Source: Pelosinus sp. UFO1 (lineage in GTDB: Bacteria; Bacillota; Negativicutes; DSM-13327). Taken from it: a stretch of DNA of 64,000 nucleotides. Positions 1-8,186 of the stretch are shown in pieces; position 1 is the first letter of the stretch; each line of letters starts with the position of its first letter. The DNA is taken from assembly GCF_000725345.1 (NCBI RefSeq), contig NZ_CP008852.1, positions 3,030,001 to 3,094,000 on the forward strand, read 5' to 3'. The notes beneath the pieces are model-generated. The model did not search any database and was not told where the DNA came from. It saw only the letters and a list, made by a program, of their open reading frames with translations. The translations under genes were made by a program, and so were the position numbers.

Positions 1-325
1 TGTAGATTATCGAATTATTGGGATTTAGTTCGACGGCTCTGAGAAAACATCCCTCCGCTTTCTGCAAATTACCAAGATCCATTAGGACTAGGCCTAAATT
101 ATTATAAGCATACGAATCATTAGAACTCAGTTCAATGGCTCGACAAAAACAAGCCTCTGCTTCAAGTAGTCGATTCGTATTTTTAAAAATCAAACCTAAG
201 TTATTATAGGCCGGTGAATATTTGGGATTTAACTTTATAGCTGTACAAAAAGCCGTAACTGCGCTTTCCAAGTCCCCCTTCTTAATCAGCTTTATCCCTA
301 AATTTAAATGCATTTCTGGTGTCAT
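1..325 (-). CDS. TPR-repeat protein, 3' part outside window
   Basis: The reading frame is open from an ATG at 325 to the window edge, so the C-terminus is missing. At least two and a half 34-residue tetratricopeptide repeats are visible, with the signatures AYNNLG and A.CF.RAIEL in register, as expected for helix-turn-helix scaffolds that bind other proteins. Two in-frame ATGs lie near the start; AAGGAG is 7 nt from the one at 325 and only 1 nt from the one at 331, which decides for 325. No signal peptide is seen. The partner cannot be deduced, and the next gene on this strand lies outside the window. Confidence 0.85.
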   Translation of the reverse strand, partial: MTPEMHLNLGIKLIKKGDLESAVTAFCTAIKLNPKYSPAYNNLGLIFKNTNRLLEAEACFCRAIELSSNDSYAYNNLGLVLMDLGNLQKAEGCFLRAVELNPNNSIIY

Positions 326-763
326 ATACATTCTCCTTGCTACCTCTAAAAATAAATGCCAGATCCTGAACTATTTAGAAATTTGTTTTTATGTTCCCAA
401 ATCGTCTTACTCAATTACTGTAGATTTCGTTCCCCAAGTATACTCTATTTTTATTTAATTCTAATTATTTACTAACCTTTCTTTGTGTGATTATATCTTC
501 AAAGATAGGATTCTTTTGAGTGAGATGTATAAATAGCGATTCTAAAACAATAAAGTAGAATAAAAAAAACATCCCATCAATTAAGGTGAGACGGCAACAA
601 TTCTAATTTTGTAAGTTTCATAACTTCAATTCAAACAGTAAGATTCTTTCCTATTTTTCAACGAAACTCAAAAAAAATTGCATTAACTACAATTAATGAT
701 GAATATGTCTAGAAGAGTTTTATGCTTAAAATGATAGTTTTTTGAGAGTGAGATAAAAGTGAG
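326..763. other. Intergenic stretch without a recognisable gene
   Basis: This A+T-rich stretch lies between the TPR gene and the terminator of the tRNA gene. It should contain the promoter of the TPR gene, but I see no convincing -35/-10 pair. Short open frames here have no ribosome binding site and no protein-like composition. Confidence 0.5.
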
Positions 764-801
764 CAAAACAAAAAGGATTTAGCAAAAAGTGCTAAATCCT
801 T
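764..801 (-). terminator. Intrinsic terminator of tRNA-Ala
   Basis: An 11-bp perfect stem (AAGGATTTAGC with its complement, 773-801) and 7-nt loop are followed on the minus strand by a T-rich tract, just behind the tRNA 3' end. Confidence 0.85.
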
Positions 802-811
802 GAATTTACTT

Positions 812-887
<76 letters not shown>

Positions 888-996
888 ATATTTCAGTTGT
901 GTCAGCAGCAAAAATTTCCTGCCGACTGCACCTTATGGTAACATACGATAGACAAATTTTCAATATCTACCTAGTTGTGCGTTCAGGTACTTTTAT

Positions 997-1025
997 AGTA
1001 TATAACATAACAAGTAACCTTGCAA
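997..1025 (-). promoter_or_regulatory. Sigma-A type promoter for tRNA-Ala
   Basis: On the minus strand TTGCAA (1020-1025) and TATACT (997-1002) are separated by exactly 17 bp. The tRNA begins about 110 nt downstream with no gene between, so this is the likely tRNA promoter. Confidence 0.65.
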
Positions 1026-1109
1026 GTATATTTATGATTTTTTTGAGTATTCTTTAGTGACTTAGATACAAATAGTATACTCTTTAGTAACTTAATGGTA
1101 AATATATAA

Positions 1110-1145
1110 AAAGCAATGACAAGGCTATAAGACCCCACCATTGCT
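1110..1145 (-). terminator. Intrinsic terminator of the beta-barrel gene
   Basis: Minus-strand AGCAATG (1139-1145) pairs with CATTGCT (1112-1118) and is followed by a short T run, 11 nt behind the stop codon of the outer-membrane gene. Confidence 0.65.
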
Positions 1146-1155
1146 CTTATAAATA

Positions 1156-1839
1156 CTAGAATTTATAAGTTACACCATAACCAATACCTTTAGAAGTCAC
1201 ATCATAATCAGCAGTACTACCACCATAGTTTACGTTATTAACTTTCATATTACGATAGTCAATATTGAAGTCTAGATTAGGAGCAATCTCTTGTGACACA
1301 CCAATCTTCCAGTTAGTAATATCTGAAGCTACTGCAAAGGAAGCATAAGCAGTTGTTTTATCGGCGATCTTCGTACTACCAATTAATCCAAATTGCATTT
1401 TACTTTTATCTTCTGCTTGAAAACTAGCAGGACCACCAACAGTATAATCACCAGAAATGGACCCCTTTACCTTTAAAACCCCTGCATAAGCAGATACGTT
1501 TTTATCAATCTTATATAGTACATTAAACTCTTGCGTTTTTACTTCTACGTGTTCTTTGTCTCCATTACTAAAATTTTTGTCTTCTGTTTTAGCATTGAAG
1601 CCATTGTACTGGAGAGCAAACTTGCTACCTAAACCTGTTGTAATCCCCCAATCCAGCTTGGATTTTTTATCATAACTATTATTAATTCCTCCACCACTGA
1701 CATCAATATCAGAACCTCTAAAACTTAAATCAATTGCAGTTTTACCCGCAGAGTAATCTGTTAGCGGTGCTGCGCTTACCCCACTACAGATCATAGTTGC
1801 TACAGCTGCTGCTGCAATCATTGCACTTTTCTTTATCAT
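1156..1839 (-). CDS. Outer-membrane beta-barrel protein
   Basis: A 227-residue exported protein. Residues 1-24 form a signal peptide (MIKK, then an Ala-rich hydrophobic core, cleavage near VSAAP). The remainder consists of alternating hydrophobic and polar stretches typical of transmembrane beta strands, and the last residues are YGVTYKF. A terminal Phe after aromatic residues is the classic recognition signal of the BAM insertion machinery. The size suits an 8-10 stranded porin-like barrel. It has its own terminator and a good RBS (GGAGG, 8 nt before ATG), so it is probably monocistronic. The specific family and cargo are unknown. It is direct sequence evidence for an outer membrane. Confidence 0.8.
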   Translation of the reverse strand: MIKKSAMIAAAAVATMICSGVSAAPLTDYSAGKTAIDLSFRGSDIDVSGGGINNSYDKKSKLDWGITTGLGSKFALQYNGFNAKTEDKNFSNGDKEHVEVKTQEFNVLYKIDKNVSAYAGVLKVKGSISGDYTVGGPASFQAEDKSKMQFGLIGSTKIADKTTAYASFAVASDITNWKIGVSQEIAPNLDFNIDYRNMKVNNVNYGGSTADYDVTSKGIGYGVTYKF

Positions 1840-2128
1840 GTGAATTCCTCCAATTGTTATATTGAGAAATTTTCATAATTCATTTAAATTTCATAATACA
1901 CAACTTGCAGTATTGCGTTTACTATTATTTAACTTAATTATAAGAACTTCCCATTTGTATATAATAAAGCATCTTAATGGCAATTTCTTCTACCAAAAGG
2001 TATATTTTTAATAAAAATTCAAACCTTTTTCAAAAAAATAACGAAAAGACCTAAAGGTTATTTATCTTTCGATCAAATTTATACGTTTTATCAAAATTTA
2101 GTATAGTCCATTCAAGCTGATCGTAATA
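1840..2128. other. Long A+T-rich upstream region of the beta-barrel gene
   Basis: About 290 nt without a gene. It holds the upstream control region of the outer-membrane gene; several TATAAT-like hexamers exist (for example TATAAT near 1941 on the minus strand) but none has a convincing -35 partner. Confidence 0.4.
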
Positions 2129-2160
2129 TAAACAGGCCCCATGCAATTCTGCATGAGGCC
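2129..2160 (-). terminator. Intrinsic terminator of the CheV gene
   Basis: An 11-bp stem (minus strand GGCCTCATGCA with TGCATGGGGCC, one G-U pair) with a 4-nt loop is followed by TGTTTAT, about 105 nt behind the stop of the CheV-like gene. Confidence 0.75.
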
Positions 2161-2192
2161 ATAAATCTATAAATCTATAAATCTATAAATCT
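2161..2192. repeat. Four tandem copies of an 8-bp unit
   Basis: ATAAATCT is repeated four times without a mismatch in the 3' untranslated region of the CheV gene. Confidence 0.95.
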
Positions 2193-2265
2193 AAATATTC
2201 TAATGTATAAGCTTACTTCTACGAAGTTACATAATGTCAATAGGATAATAAGAATTTTCTTCTAA

Positions 2266-3183
2266 TTACAAACACTTCTCATCTAAAATGCCTATCAATT
2301 GAGCAATTTCTGGTTTGGAAACTTGACCGTCCGCACCAATGGCTTCACCCTTGCGACGCATTTCTTCATTAATCAAAGAAGAGAAGATCACTACCGGTAA
2401 TTTTGCTAACGCTCTATCTTCACGAACTTTTTTCAGCAGATGATGACCATCCATTTGAGGCATTTCAATGTCGGTAATAAGCATATGTACGTTTTCTTCA
2501 ATGGGTACTCCTGATTCAGCTAATGCGTACAAAGCATCCCAAGCCTCTTTACCATTATTATAGGCAGTTACATTCAGATAACCCGACTCATGAAGGGTTT
2601 CAACTAATAAATCTCTTAGCATTTTAGAGTCTTCCGCTATGAAGATTTTTTTAGTTTTGCGTTGCTCTTTTGAAGCCTCTGTACTTTCAGGTAATGTAGT
2701 TAACTTAATGTTAATCTGAGGATTAATCTCAGCAACAATCTTTTCAAAATCTAGGAGGATAACTATTTTTTCTCCCATCTTAATGATCCCAACAACCATA
2801 TCAGAGTTAGTAACATTCGGAGGTGGCTCCATAACTGACCAGGACACTCTATGGATACGGGATACCTCATTTACTAAAAAACCGATAAAATAATTATTTA
2901 ATTCACTCACAATAATATTCTTAGTATTTGATCCTGAATCCTCAGCTCCTAAACAGCGAGGCAAATTAACAAGGGGCATCACCCTTCCACGCAATGTAAA
3001 GATACCATCGACGTAAGGGTGAGAATTTGGCATTTCGGTAATAGGAACTAAATTAATTACTTCCCGAACCTTTGCTACATTAATTCCATAATTGACCTTG
3101 CCAACTGTAAATTCTACAATTTCAAATTCATTTGTACCCGTTTCTAATAAAATTCCCTTTTTAGCATTTGCAGCATCGCTCAT
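2266..3183 (-). CDS. cheV: CheV-type chemotaxis coupling protein
   Basis: A 305-residue cytoplasmic protein with a CheW-like domain (about 15-160; EIVEFTVGKVNYGINVAKVR region and GRVMPLVNL) followed by a response-regulator receiver domain (about 178-303). The receiver keeps the acidic pair E184-D185, the phospho-acceptor D238 in ITDIEMPQMDG and the conserved lysine K290. CheV proteins couple chemoreceptors to CheA, and phosphorylation of the receiver tunes adaptation. The gene stands alone between two terminators with a good RBS (TTGGAGG before ATG), and no other chemotaxis gene is in the window. Domain order and length match the family. Confidence 0.93.
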   Translation of the reverse strand: MSDAANAKKGILLETGTNEFEIVEFTVGKVNYGINVAKVREVINLVPITEMPNSHPYVDGIFTLRGRVMPLVNLPRCLGAEDSGSNTKNIIVSELNNYFIGFLVNEVSRIHRVSWSVMEPPPNVTNSDMVVGIIKMGEKIVILLDFEKIVAEINPQINIKLTTLPESTEASKEQRKTKKIFIAEDSKMLRDLLVETLHESGYLNVTAYNNGKEAWDALYALAESGVPIEENVHMLITDIEMPQMDGHHLLKKVREDRALAKLPVVIFSSLINEEMRRKGEAIGADGQVSKPEIAQLIGILDEKCL

Positions 3184-3323
3184 AGAAACGCCTCCAATTT
3201 TTTATATTGACTCACCGCAACGAACTTGCGACTGCCTATATTTTTTAATTATCTATTAACCTTAATTTTCTCGAAAAAACCAATAATTCCTTCTTTACAA
3301 AGGTCTTTTCGACAAATTTCCTC

Positions 3324-3363
3324 TAAAAAAAAGATTATTGTCATTTTTATTGACAATAATCTT
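3324..3363 (-). terminator. Intrinsic terminator of the cvfB-like gene
   Basis: A 13-bp perfect stem (AAGATTATTGTCA with its complement, 3331-3363) and 7-nt loop are followed on the minus strand by eight T. It closes the nadD-to-cvfB gene row. Confidence 0.92.
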
Positions 3364-3372
3364 ATTCAAGAC

Positions 3373-4263
3373 CTATTTCTCTGTATTATCTAATTCTCGA
3401 AGATATGTCCATCCTTCTCGCTGTTCTACATATCCTGTTTTAATTAGATTACCCAAGGCTCTTTTAAAGGCTGATTTACTAATATGAAACCTTTCCTTAA
3501 TGATTTCAGGCGAAGTAGCATCACTATATGGCATTTTACCATTACGAGAATGCAAAAGGGATAGAATTGCATCGGCATCGGCACTAATTGCTTCGTGTTT
3601 TAAAGGACGCATAGAAACATTGATCCGTCCGTCTTCTCGAATATGCGTAATACGCGCCGTAATCTCATCTCCTACATTGGGCCTCGCTGTAATTTCACTT
3701 TTATGCATAAATGCAATATAACGTTCTTTTGTAAAGAGGAAGGCACCTTCCTCGTTGTAGTTGTAAACTGAACCTGTTACCATATCACCAATTTTAGCAT
3801 CTGTTGCTGGAACAGAAGCAATTCTAAGTTCATCTTCTACTTCCATACTAACCGCAGGCCGTCCTGATTTGTCGATATAGAGTTTCACCCATACTTTGTC
3901 ACCGCGCTTTAGATTACCGCGCATGCCAGCAAAAGGCATAAATACACCACGTTCGGCACCAATATCGACAAAAGCTCCATCACGAGTAGTATTAATTACA
4001 GTAACACGAGCTACTTGTCCCACTTGCATCTTAGGCAACTTTAGACTAGCAGTAAGCCGGCCCTTAGGATCAAGATACAAATAGACAGGAATTTCATCCC
4101 CAACCGCTACTGTTTCTGTTCCTTGCTGTTGTTTATGCAACAAAATATCATCGTTTGTATTACCAGTACCAGCGTCTAGAAATACGCCAAATTCACTGGC
4201 CCTAACTACTTTAAGTGTTACCACACTGCCAGGGGTTAGTTTACTTGTATTTTCTATTTCCAT
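3373..4263 (-). CDS. cvfB: S1-domain RNA-binding protein, CvfB/YitL family
   Basis: About 296 residues. Several S1-type OB-fold segments are visible (GSVVTLKVVRASEFGVFLD; GQVARVTVINTTRDGAFVD; GDMVTGSVYNYNEEGAFLF; GDEITARITHIREDGRINVS), followed by a C-terminal winged-helix-like segment (IKERFHISKSAFKRALGNL). This order is that of CvfB, a Firmicute RNA-binding protein known for effects on virulence-gene expression in Staphylococcus. The start at 4263 is preferred because AGGTGG lies 8 nt upstream; a GTG four codons earlier overlaps that RBS. It is the last gene behind rsfS and is followed by a strong terminator. Confidence 0.88.
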   Translation of the reverse strand: MEIENTSKLTPGSVVTLKVVRASEFGVFLDAGTGNTNDDILLHKQQQGTETVAVGDEIPVYLYLDPKGRLTASLKLPKMQVGQVARVTVINTTRDGAFVDIGAERGVFMPFAGMRGNLKRGDKVWVKLYIDKSGRPAVSMEVEDELRIASVPATDAKIGDMVTGSVYNYNEEGAFLFTKERYIAFMHKSEITARPNVGDEITARITHIREDGRINVSMRPLKHEAISADADAILSLLHSRNGKMPYSDATSPEIIKERFHISKSAFKRALGNLIKTGYVEQREGWTYLRELDNTEK

Positions 4264-4321
4264 TCTAACTACCACCTATACCAACAGTATTTCGCCACAT
4301 TAGGCTAAAACTGTCAGCAAT

Positions 4322-4693
4322 TTATTCATTTTCATTTAATTGGCCTTGCGCCAGCTCGCCACTCCGTGCATTGCCCCACAGACGTTCCAAGTTATAATAT
4401 TCCCGCTCTTCTTCCAAAAATACGTGGGCAATGCAAGTACCAAAGTCTAATAAGATCCAACGTCCTTGACGATGCCCTTCTTTGTGTAACATAGTTATCC
4501 CTTGTTTTTTTAATTCATCTTCAATATTATCAGCAATAGCCTGAACCTGGATCGTTGATTTCGCACTGCAAACTACATAAGAATCAGTAACAGAAGAAAC
4601 CCCACCCACATCAAGAATTACAACATCTGTAGCTTTTTTATCCTCGGCAGCCACCACAATCTTTTCTGCTAAGGTCGTAGTTGTATCACTCAT
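4322..4693 (-). CDS. rsfS: Ribosomal silencing factor RsfS (Iojap family)
   Basis: 123 residues, full length for the family. It has the family core (DVVILDVGGVSSVTDSYVVC, then LDFGTCIAHVF and YYNLERLWG near the C-terminus). RsfS binds ribosomal protein L14 and blocks 30S-50S joining during starvation. AGGAGG lies 5 nt before the ATG. It follows the LCP gene in the order nadD-yqeK-lcp-rsfS, which is conserved in many Firmicutes and supports the call. Confidence 0.95.
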   Translation of the reverse strand: MSDTTTTLAEKIVVAAEDKKATDVVILDVGGVSSVTDSYVVCSAKSTIQVQAIADNIEDELKKQGITMLHKEGHRQGRWILLDFGTCIAHVFLEEEREYYNLERLWGNARSGELAQGQLNENE

Positions 4694-4747
4694 AAAATCC
4701 TCCTATTTTTTCAAATAAATTATCATCCTTATTATTGTCCCCATTTT

Positions 4748-5728
4748 TTAATTGGGATTTACTGAAGTAGAAAATATTCCACTCATTTTAGCATCCTCAT
4801 TAACAAACATACGGTCTACCAATTGTTTTGTCTGCTCTTGATTATGACTCCAGAAACTGATCCCATCAATTGTAGCGAAATTTCCTGGCAGCATGTCCGC
4901 ATGCAAATCACCAGTCTTATATGACTTAAGAACGTTTGCCAGCTTTATCATTTTAAAGGTAGTTAGATCTGTTGTTACATATTGCCCCATAGTATGTAGT
5001 AAGGAAGGTACTTTTAAAATTGTACTTGCGCGCATTGTCCTTTCCATCATAGCTTTTAAAAAACGCTGTTGGCGCTGTACGCGACCAATATCACCTAATT
5101 CATCACTGCGAAATCGAACGTACTGTCCCGCCTTATTACCATCTAAATGTTGGTACCCTTTTTTAAGATGAATTGCTAAATTGGCATAAGGATCTTCATA
5201 ATTCATATCAGTTTCCACATAAAGATCAACCCCACCTAGTATATCAACCACTTTTATAAAGGCCTGCCAATCAATGACCACGTAATAATGGACGGGAACT
5301 TGCAATAGTTGCTCAACCGTAGTAATGGCCAAGGAGGAACCACCATAGAAAAAGGCATGGGTAATTTTTTCTGCCCCCTTATGTCCAGGAATCGTAACTC
5401 GAGTATCCCGGGGAATGGATAATAAACTTACAGCTCCATTTTCCTGATTCACACTAGCTAAAATCATAGTATCGGATCGTTGTGGCGCATCGGGGTACTC
5501 ATTATCACCTTCGTCAACACCCATTAGCAATATATTGATGTATTTACCAGTGGCCTCTGGCTTCTTACTGGTTTCAACATGGTTACTGGCAACGGGTACA
5601 GAAGAAAATCTTTGGTAAGCATATACTGCGGCCCAAGATAAAGATGCCAAAAAGGATACTAATATAAACAATAGCAAGTACAATCTTTTCCAACGTATTT
5701 TGCGACGCTGAGGACGCAGCTCTGACAT
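4748..5728 (-). CDS. LytR-CpsA-Psr (LCP) family glycopolymer ligase
   Basis: 326 residues. A basic N-terminus (RPQRRKIRWKR) and one membrane helix (about 16-38) anchor an extracellular LCP domain. Diagnostic motifs are RSDTMIL, SIPRDTRV and RFRSDELGDIGRVQRQQ, whose Arg and Asp residues bind the polyprenyl-pyrophosphate head group. LCP enzymes transfer lipid-linked glycopolymers onto peptidoglycan or protein acceptors. It lies between yqeK and rsfS, its usual place. An LCP ligase near a glycan island may be relevant to that island, but the gene belongs to the conserved backbone rather than the insertion. Confidence 0.92.
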   Translation of the reverse strand: MSELRPQRRKIRWKRLYLLLFILVSFLASLSWAAVYAYQRFSSVPVASNHVETSKKPEATGKYINILLMGVDEGDNEYPDAPQRSDTMILASVNQENGAVSLLSIPRDTRVTIPGHKGAEKITHAFFYGGSSLAITTVEQLLQVPVHYYVVIDWQAFIKVVDILGGVDLYVETDMNYEDPYANLAIHLKKGYQHLDGNKAGQYVRFRSDELGDIGRVQRQQRFLKAMMERTMRASTILKVPSLLHTMGQYVTTDLTTFKMIKLANVLKSYKTGDLHADMLPGNFATIDGISFWSHNQEQTKQLVDRMFVNEDAKMSGIFSTSVNPN

Positions 5729-5805
5729 GCGTTTTCCTCCTCTCTAGAGCATAACCTAAAGAATTTCTAAATAGTGCGTAACATTTTCAGGAAACTCAAT
5801 CTATA

Positions 5806-6372
5806 TTAAGTCTTCTTTGTCAGTAGTTCATTCCGTGCTTCAATTGTAGCTGGATGCAGTAGTCCGCCTCGTTCCAAAATATACTGTATGCTTTGATCCA
5901 ATGTCATTAGTAATGCCTTGTCCAAATCAATGCGAGCTATCGCTCTAAGTTCTTCCAACTCTCCAAACTGACGACCTGGCTCAATCGCATCTGCCACATA
6001 AATAATTTTATCTAACAAAGACATGTGAAGTCCGCCAATCGTATGCAAACGAATCGCTTGAAAAATTTCAGCATCATCAATACAAAAATTAGACTGAGCT
6101 AACTTCGCGGCAATAGAAGCATGCAGCAGAATTGGCTCCGCTCTTTCTATATCACTCATTACTATACCAAAGGCCTCAGCTCTTGACAAGAGTTCATCCA
6201 CTGGTATCTCCCGCGCTACATCATGCAAAAGACCTGCTACCCTAGCCTTGCCTCTGTCACAGCCAAAGATTCCTGCTAATTCTTCCGCTGTTTCGCTTAC
6301 ACCAATTGAGTGCCGCAATCTTTTGGGCGTTAAGATTTTTGATAATTGGGCTATCATCTGTTCATAATCCAT
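5806..6372 (-). CDS. yqeK: HD-domain nucleotide hydrolase YqeK
   Basis: 188 residues, one HD domain. Visible metal ligands are H21, the H50-D51 doublet in GLLHDVAREIP, H84, H110 and D128 in ADAIEPGR. YqeK proteins hydrolyse diadenosine tetraphosphate symmetrically to two ADP. The family almost always follows nadD; here an RRM gene lies between the two. The next gene downstream is the LCP protein. Confidence 0.92.
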   Translation of the reverse strand: MDYEQMIAQLSKILTPKRLRHSIGVSETAEELAGIFGCDRGKARVAGLLHDVAREIPVDELLSRAEAFGIVMSDIERAEPILLHASIAAKLAQSNFCIDDAEIFQAIRLHTIGGLHMSLLDKIIYVADAIEPGRQFGELEELRAIARIDLDKALLMTLDQSIQYILERGGLLHPATIEARNELLTKKT

Positions 6373-6471
6373 TTTTTCACCACAGTATTTTTATATTTAG
6401 AACCATTCTTTCCCCAAACACCTAATTATATGTAATATAGTAAAATTCGTCAAATTATATCATTTTCCTGC

Positions 6472-6504
6472 TAACAAAAAATAAAAGCCTTCATCAGAAG
6501 GCTT
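6472..6504 (-). terminator. Intrinsic terminator of the RRM gene
   Basis: AAGCCTTC (6497-6504 on the minus strand) pairs with GAAGGCTT (6485-6492) around a 4-nt loop, followed by a T-rich tail. Confidence 0.85.
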
Positions 6505-6513
6505 ATTTGTTAC

Positions 6514-6765
6514 TTATTGTTCTCGTGGTCTGGCCTCATTGACTACCAGTTGTCTTCCTCCAAATTCACTACCATTCATCATAGAAACCATTTTTTCAGC
6601 ATCATTGTCATCTACTTCTACAAATCCAAATCCTCTAGAGCGACCTGTTTCTTTATCTGTAATTATACGACTGGAGACTACATTACCATGTTCTCGAAAA
6701 GCATCTGCTAAATCGCTATCATTCGTTGACCAGGGCAGGTTGCCCACATAGAGTGTTTTTGACAT
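6514..6765 (-). CDS. Small RRM-type RNA-binding protein
   Basis: 83 residues forming one RNA recognition motif. RNP2 (LYVGNL) starts at residue 4, and RNP1 (RGFGFVEV) follows DKETGRS. Single-RRM proteins of this type occur in diverse bacteria, often cold-induced, and bind single-stranded RNA; no target can be inferred. The ATG at 6765 is chosen because AAAGGTG lies 9 nt upstream; a GTG four codons earlier is part of that RBS. It sits with its own terminator between nadD and yqeK, genes that are normally adjacent, so it looks like an added transcription unit. Confidence 0.9.
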   Translation of the reverse strand: MSKTLYVGNLPWSTNDSDLADAFREHGNVVSSRIITDKETGRSRGFGFVEVDDNDAEKMVSMMNGSEFGGRQLVVNEARPREQ

Positions 6766-6890
6766 TTGGAAATTCACCTTTCTTTTGCTAATTTATAAAG
6801 ATCTTTCTACTAACATTATGGTACGAATGGCTAGTATTTATGCCTAACTTTATTTGCCAAAAGGAAGGATAGTCTCCACTACTTACCTGG

Positions 6891-7511
6891 CTAAAGTCTT
6901 TTATATAAATTTTCTTTTATAATATAGTTTTCTACGCTTTCAGGGACGATATATTTAATAGATCTCCCTTGACGTACTCGTTCACGTATATCAGTCGAAG
7001 ATATCTCTAGCTCTGGCGTCTCTAATGAGTGAATACGCTGACAACCCTTCACGCCAAAATGCTTAATAATATCTTCTAATGTATAACTACACCCTGGACG
7101 GGTAGCTGCAATAAAATGACATACCTCCAAAAGCCGATCCACGTCTTTCCACGTTGATAACTCCTGAACTGCATCAGAGCCGGTAATAAAATAAAACTCT
7201 GTGTTATTTCCATATTGTTCGATTAATTCCAATACCGTATCAATGGTATAAGAAAGCCCTGGTCTTTCTAGCTCGATGGGCGATACAAAAAAGTGAGGAT
7301 TGGAGTAAGTGGCCATTACAGCCATCATATAGCGATGTAGTGCCGTTTCCACTTGAAAATGTTGTTTGTGAGGTGGATTAGCTGCAGGAATAAATAAAAC
7401 CCTCTCAAGATCATATTCAACACGTACAGCTTCCGCTATAACCAAGTGCCCCGTATGAATAGGGTCAAAGGTACCACCCATTATACCTATCTTACGTTTC
7501 GTGTCTGCCAT
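6891..7511 (-). CDS. nadD: Nicotinate-nucleotide adenylyltransferase NadD
   Basis: 206 residues, typical length. The nucleotidyltransferase motif GGTFDPIHTGH is at 12-22 (H19 and H22 contact the ATP phosphates), and ISSTDIRERVRQG is the second family motif near 170. The enzyme adenylylates nicotinate mononucleotide in NAD synthesis. In related genomes it directly follows proA; here proA is 33 kb away at 41258, so nadD marks one boundary of the accessory region. Confidence 0.96.
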   Translation of the reverse strand: MADTKRKIGIMGGTFDPIHTGHLVIAEAVRVEYDLERVLFIPAANPPHKQHFQVETALHRYMMAVMATYSNPHFFVSPIELERPGLSYTIDTVLELIEQYGNNTEFYFITGSDAVQELSTWKDVDRLLEVCHFIAATRPGCSYTLEDIIKHFGVKGCQRIHSLETPELEISSTDIRERVRQGRSIKYIVPESVENYIIKENLYKRL

Positions 7512-7678
7512 TACTATTTCTCCCTGTGATATAAAGATTCTTGTCTCATTATATCATACAAAAAAAGGACAAGAGTACACTATTTTCCTATAACTTAGCT
7601 TGTACCGAACCATCTTGCCCTCACATATAATCAGCGATGAATATAACTTTTGATTACCAATTAAAACCCACAGTATAG

Positions 7679-7819
7679 TTACAGAAATGTATTAACCAAG
7701 ATTCGAATACCAACCATAACTGCAGCCATAATCATAATAGCTCTAATATAATCCAAACAATCATGCTTACCTTTGTCAGTCTTTAAATAATTCACTAAAG
7801 AATTAAAGTATCCCATCAT
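7679..7819 (-). CDS. 46-residue single-pass membrane peptide
   Basis: An ORF too short for usual cut-offs. A strong RBS (TGAGGAG) lies 4 nt before a first ATG at 7819 and 7 nt before a second at 7816, so either may be used. The N-terminal half is polar (LKTDKGKHD), and residues about 24-46 form one hydrophobic segment (AIMIMAAVMVGIRILVNTF). No family was recognised. Its reality rests on the RBS and the composition. Confidence 0.55.
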   Translation of the reverse strand: MMGYFNSLVNYLKTDKGKHDCLDYIRAIMIMAAVMVGIRILVNTFL

Positions 7820-8028
7820 TTTTCTCCTCACAATTAGGGTAAAGATATTTTACCACAAAATACCTATATTTTATTCATACCGCAAGGCATCAATAGGAAC
7901 TAGCACTGACCTGCATACCGGGCACCTCCAAATTGTGTTATGAAGCATCCTTTACAATACAATTGTATAGCTTTCTGATTAAACAAGCAATTGGATATTT
8001 GTAAAAGAACAGTGATGTATAGGATACA
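7820..8028. other. Intergenic DNA before the repeat element
   Basis: No gene or RNA was recognised between the small membrane peptide and repeat copy A. Together with the repeat this makes a 367-nt gap. Confidence 0.4.
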
Positions 8029-8129
8029 TAAGAAAAGACTTGGCTTAGGCCAAGTCCTCAGACGCAGGCAGAAGCCTTAGTCGTTCTTACTTGGAATCAA
8101 GGAAGTGTTATACTTTCTGATTCCGCAAA
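8029..8129 (+). repeat. Dispersed 101-bp element, copy A
   Basis: 95 of 101 bases match copy C at 53019-53119 without gaps; part matches copy B at 10147. It contains two hairpins, GACTTGGC/GCCAAGTC (8036-8055) and one bounded by GGAATCA/TGATTCC (8093-8124). It lies directly behind the terminator of the CAP gene. Confidence 0.9.
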
Positions 8130-8154
8130 AAAAGGCAGCCATCTCTGGCTGCCT
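8127..8154 (-). terminator. Intrinsic terminator of the CAP-domain gene
   Basis: AGGCAGCC and GGCTGCCT pair around a 6-nt loop, followed on the minus strand by seven T. The T tract runs into repeat copy A. Confidence 0.92.
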
Positions 8155-8186
8155 AAAAAATTACATCTTGGTTAACTAAACTAGTT

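Noticed and set aside
3184-3300. Possible riboswitch in the leader of cheV
   Set aside because: A small CGCAA/TTGCG hairpin is present, but no known riboswitch core such as that of the c-di-GMP classes was found.
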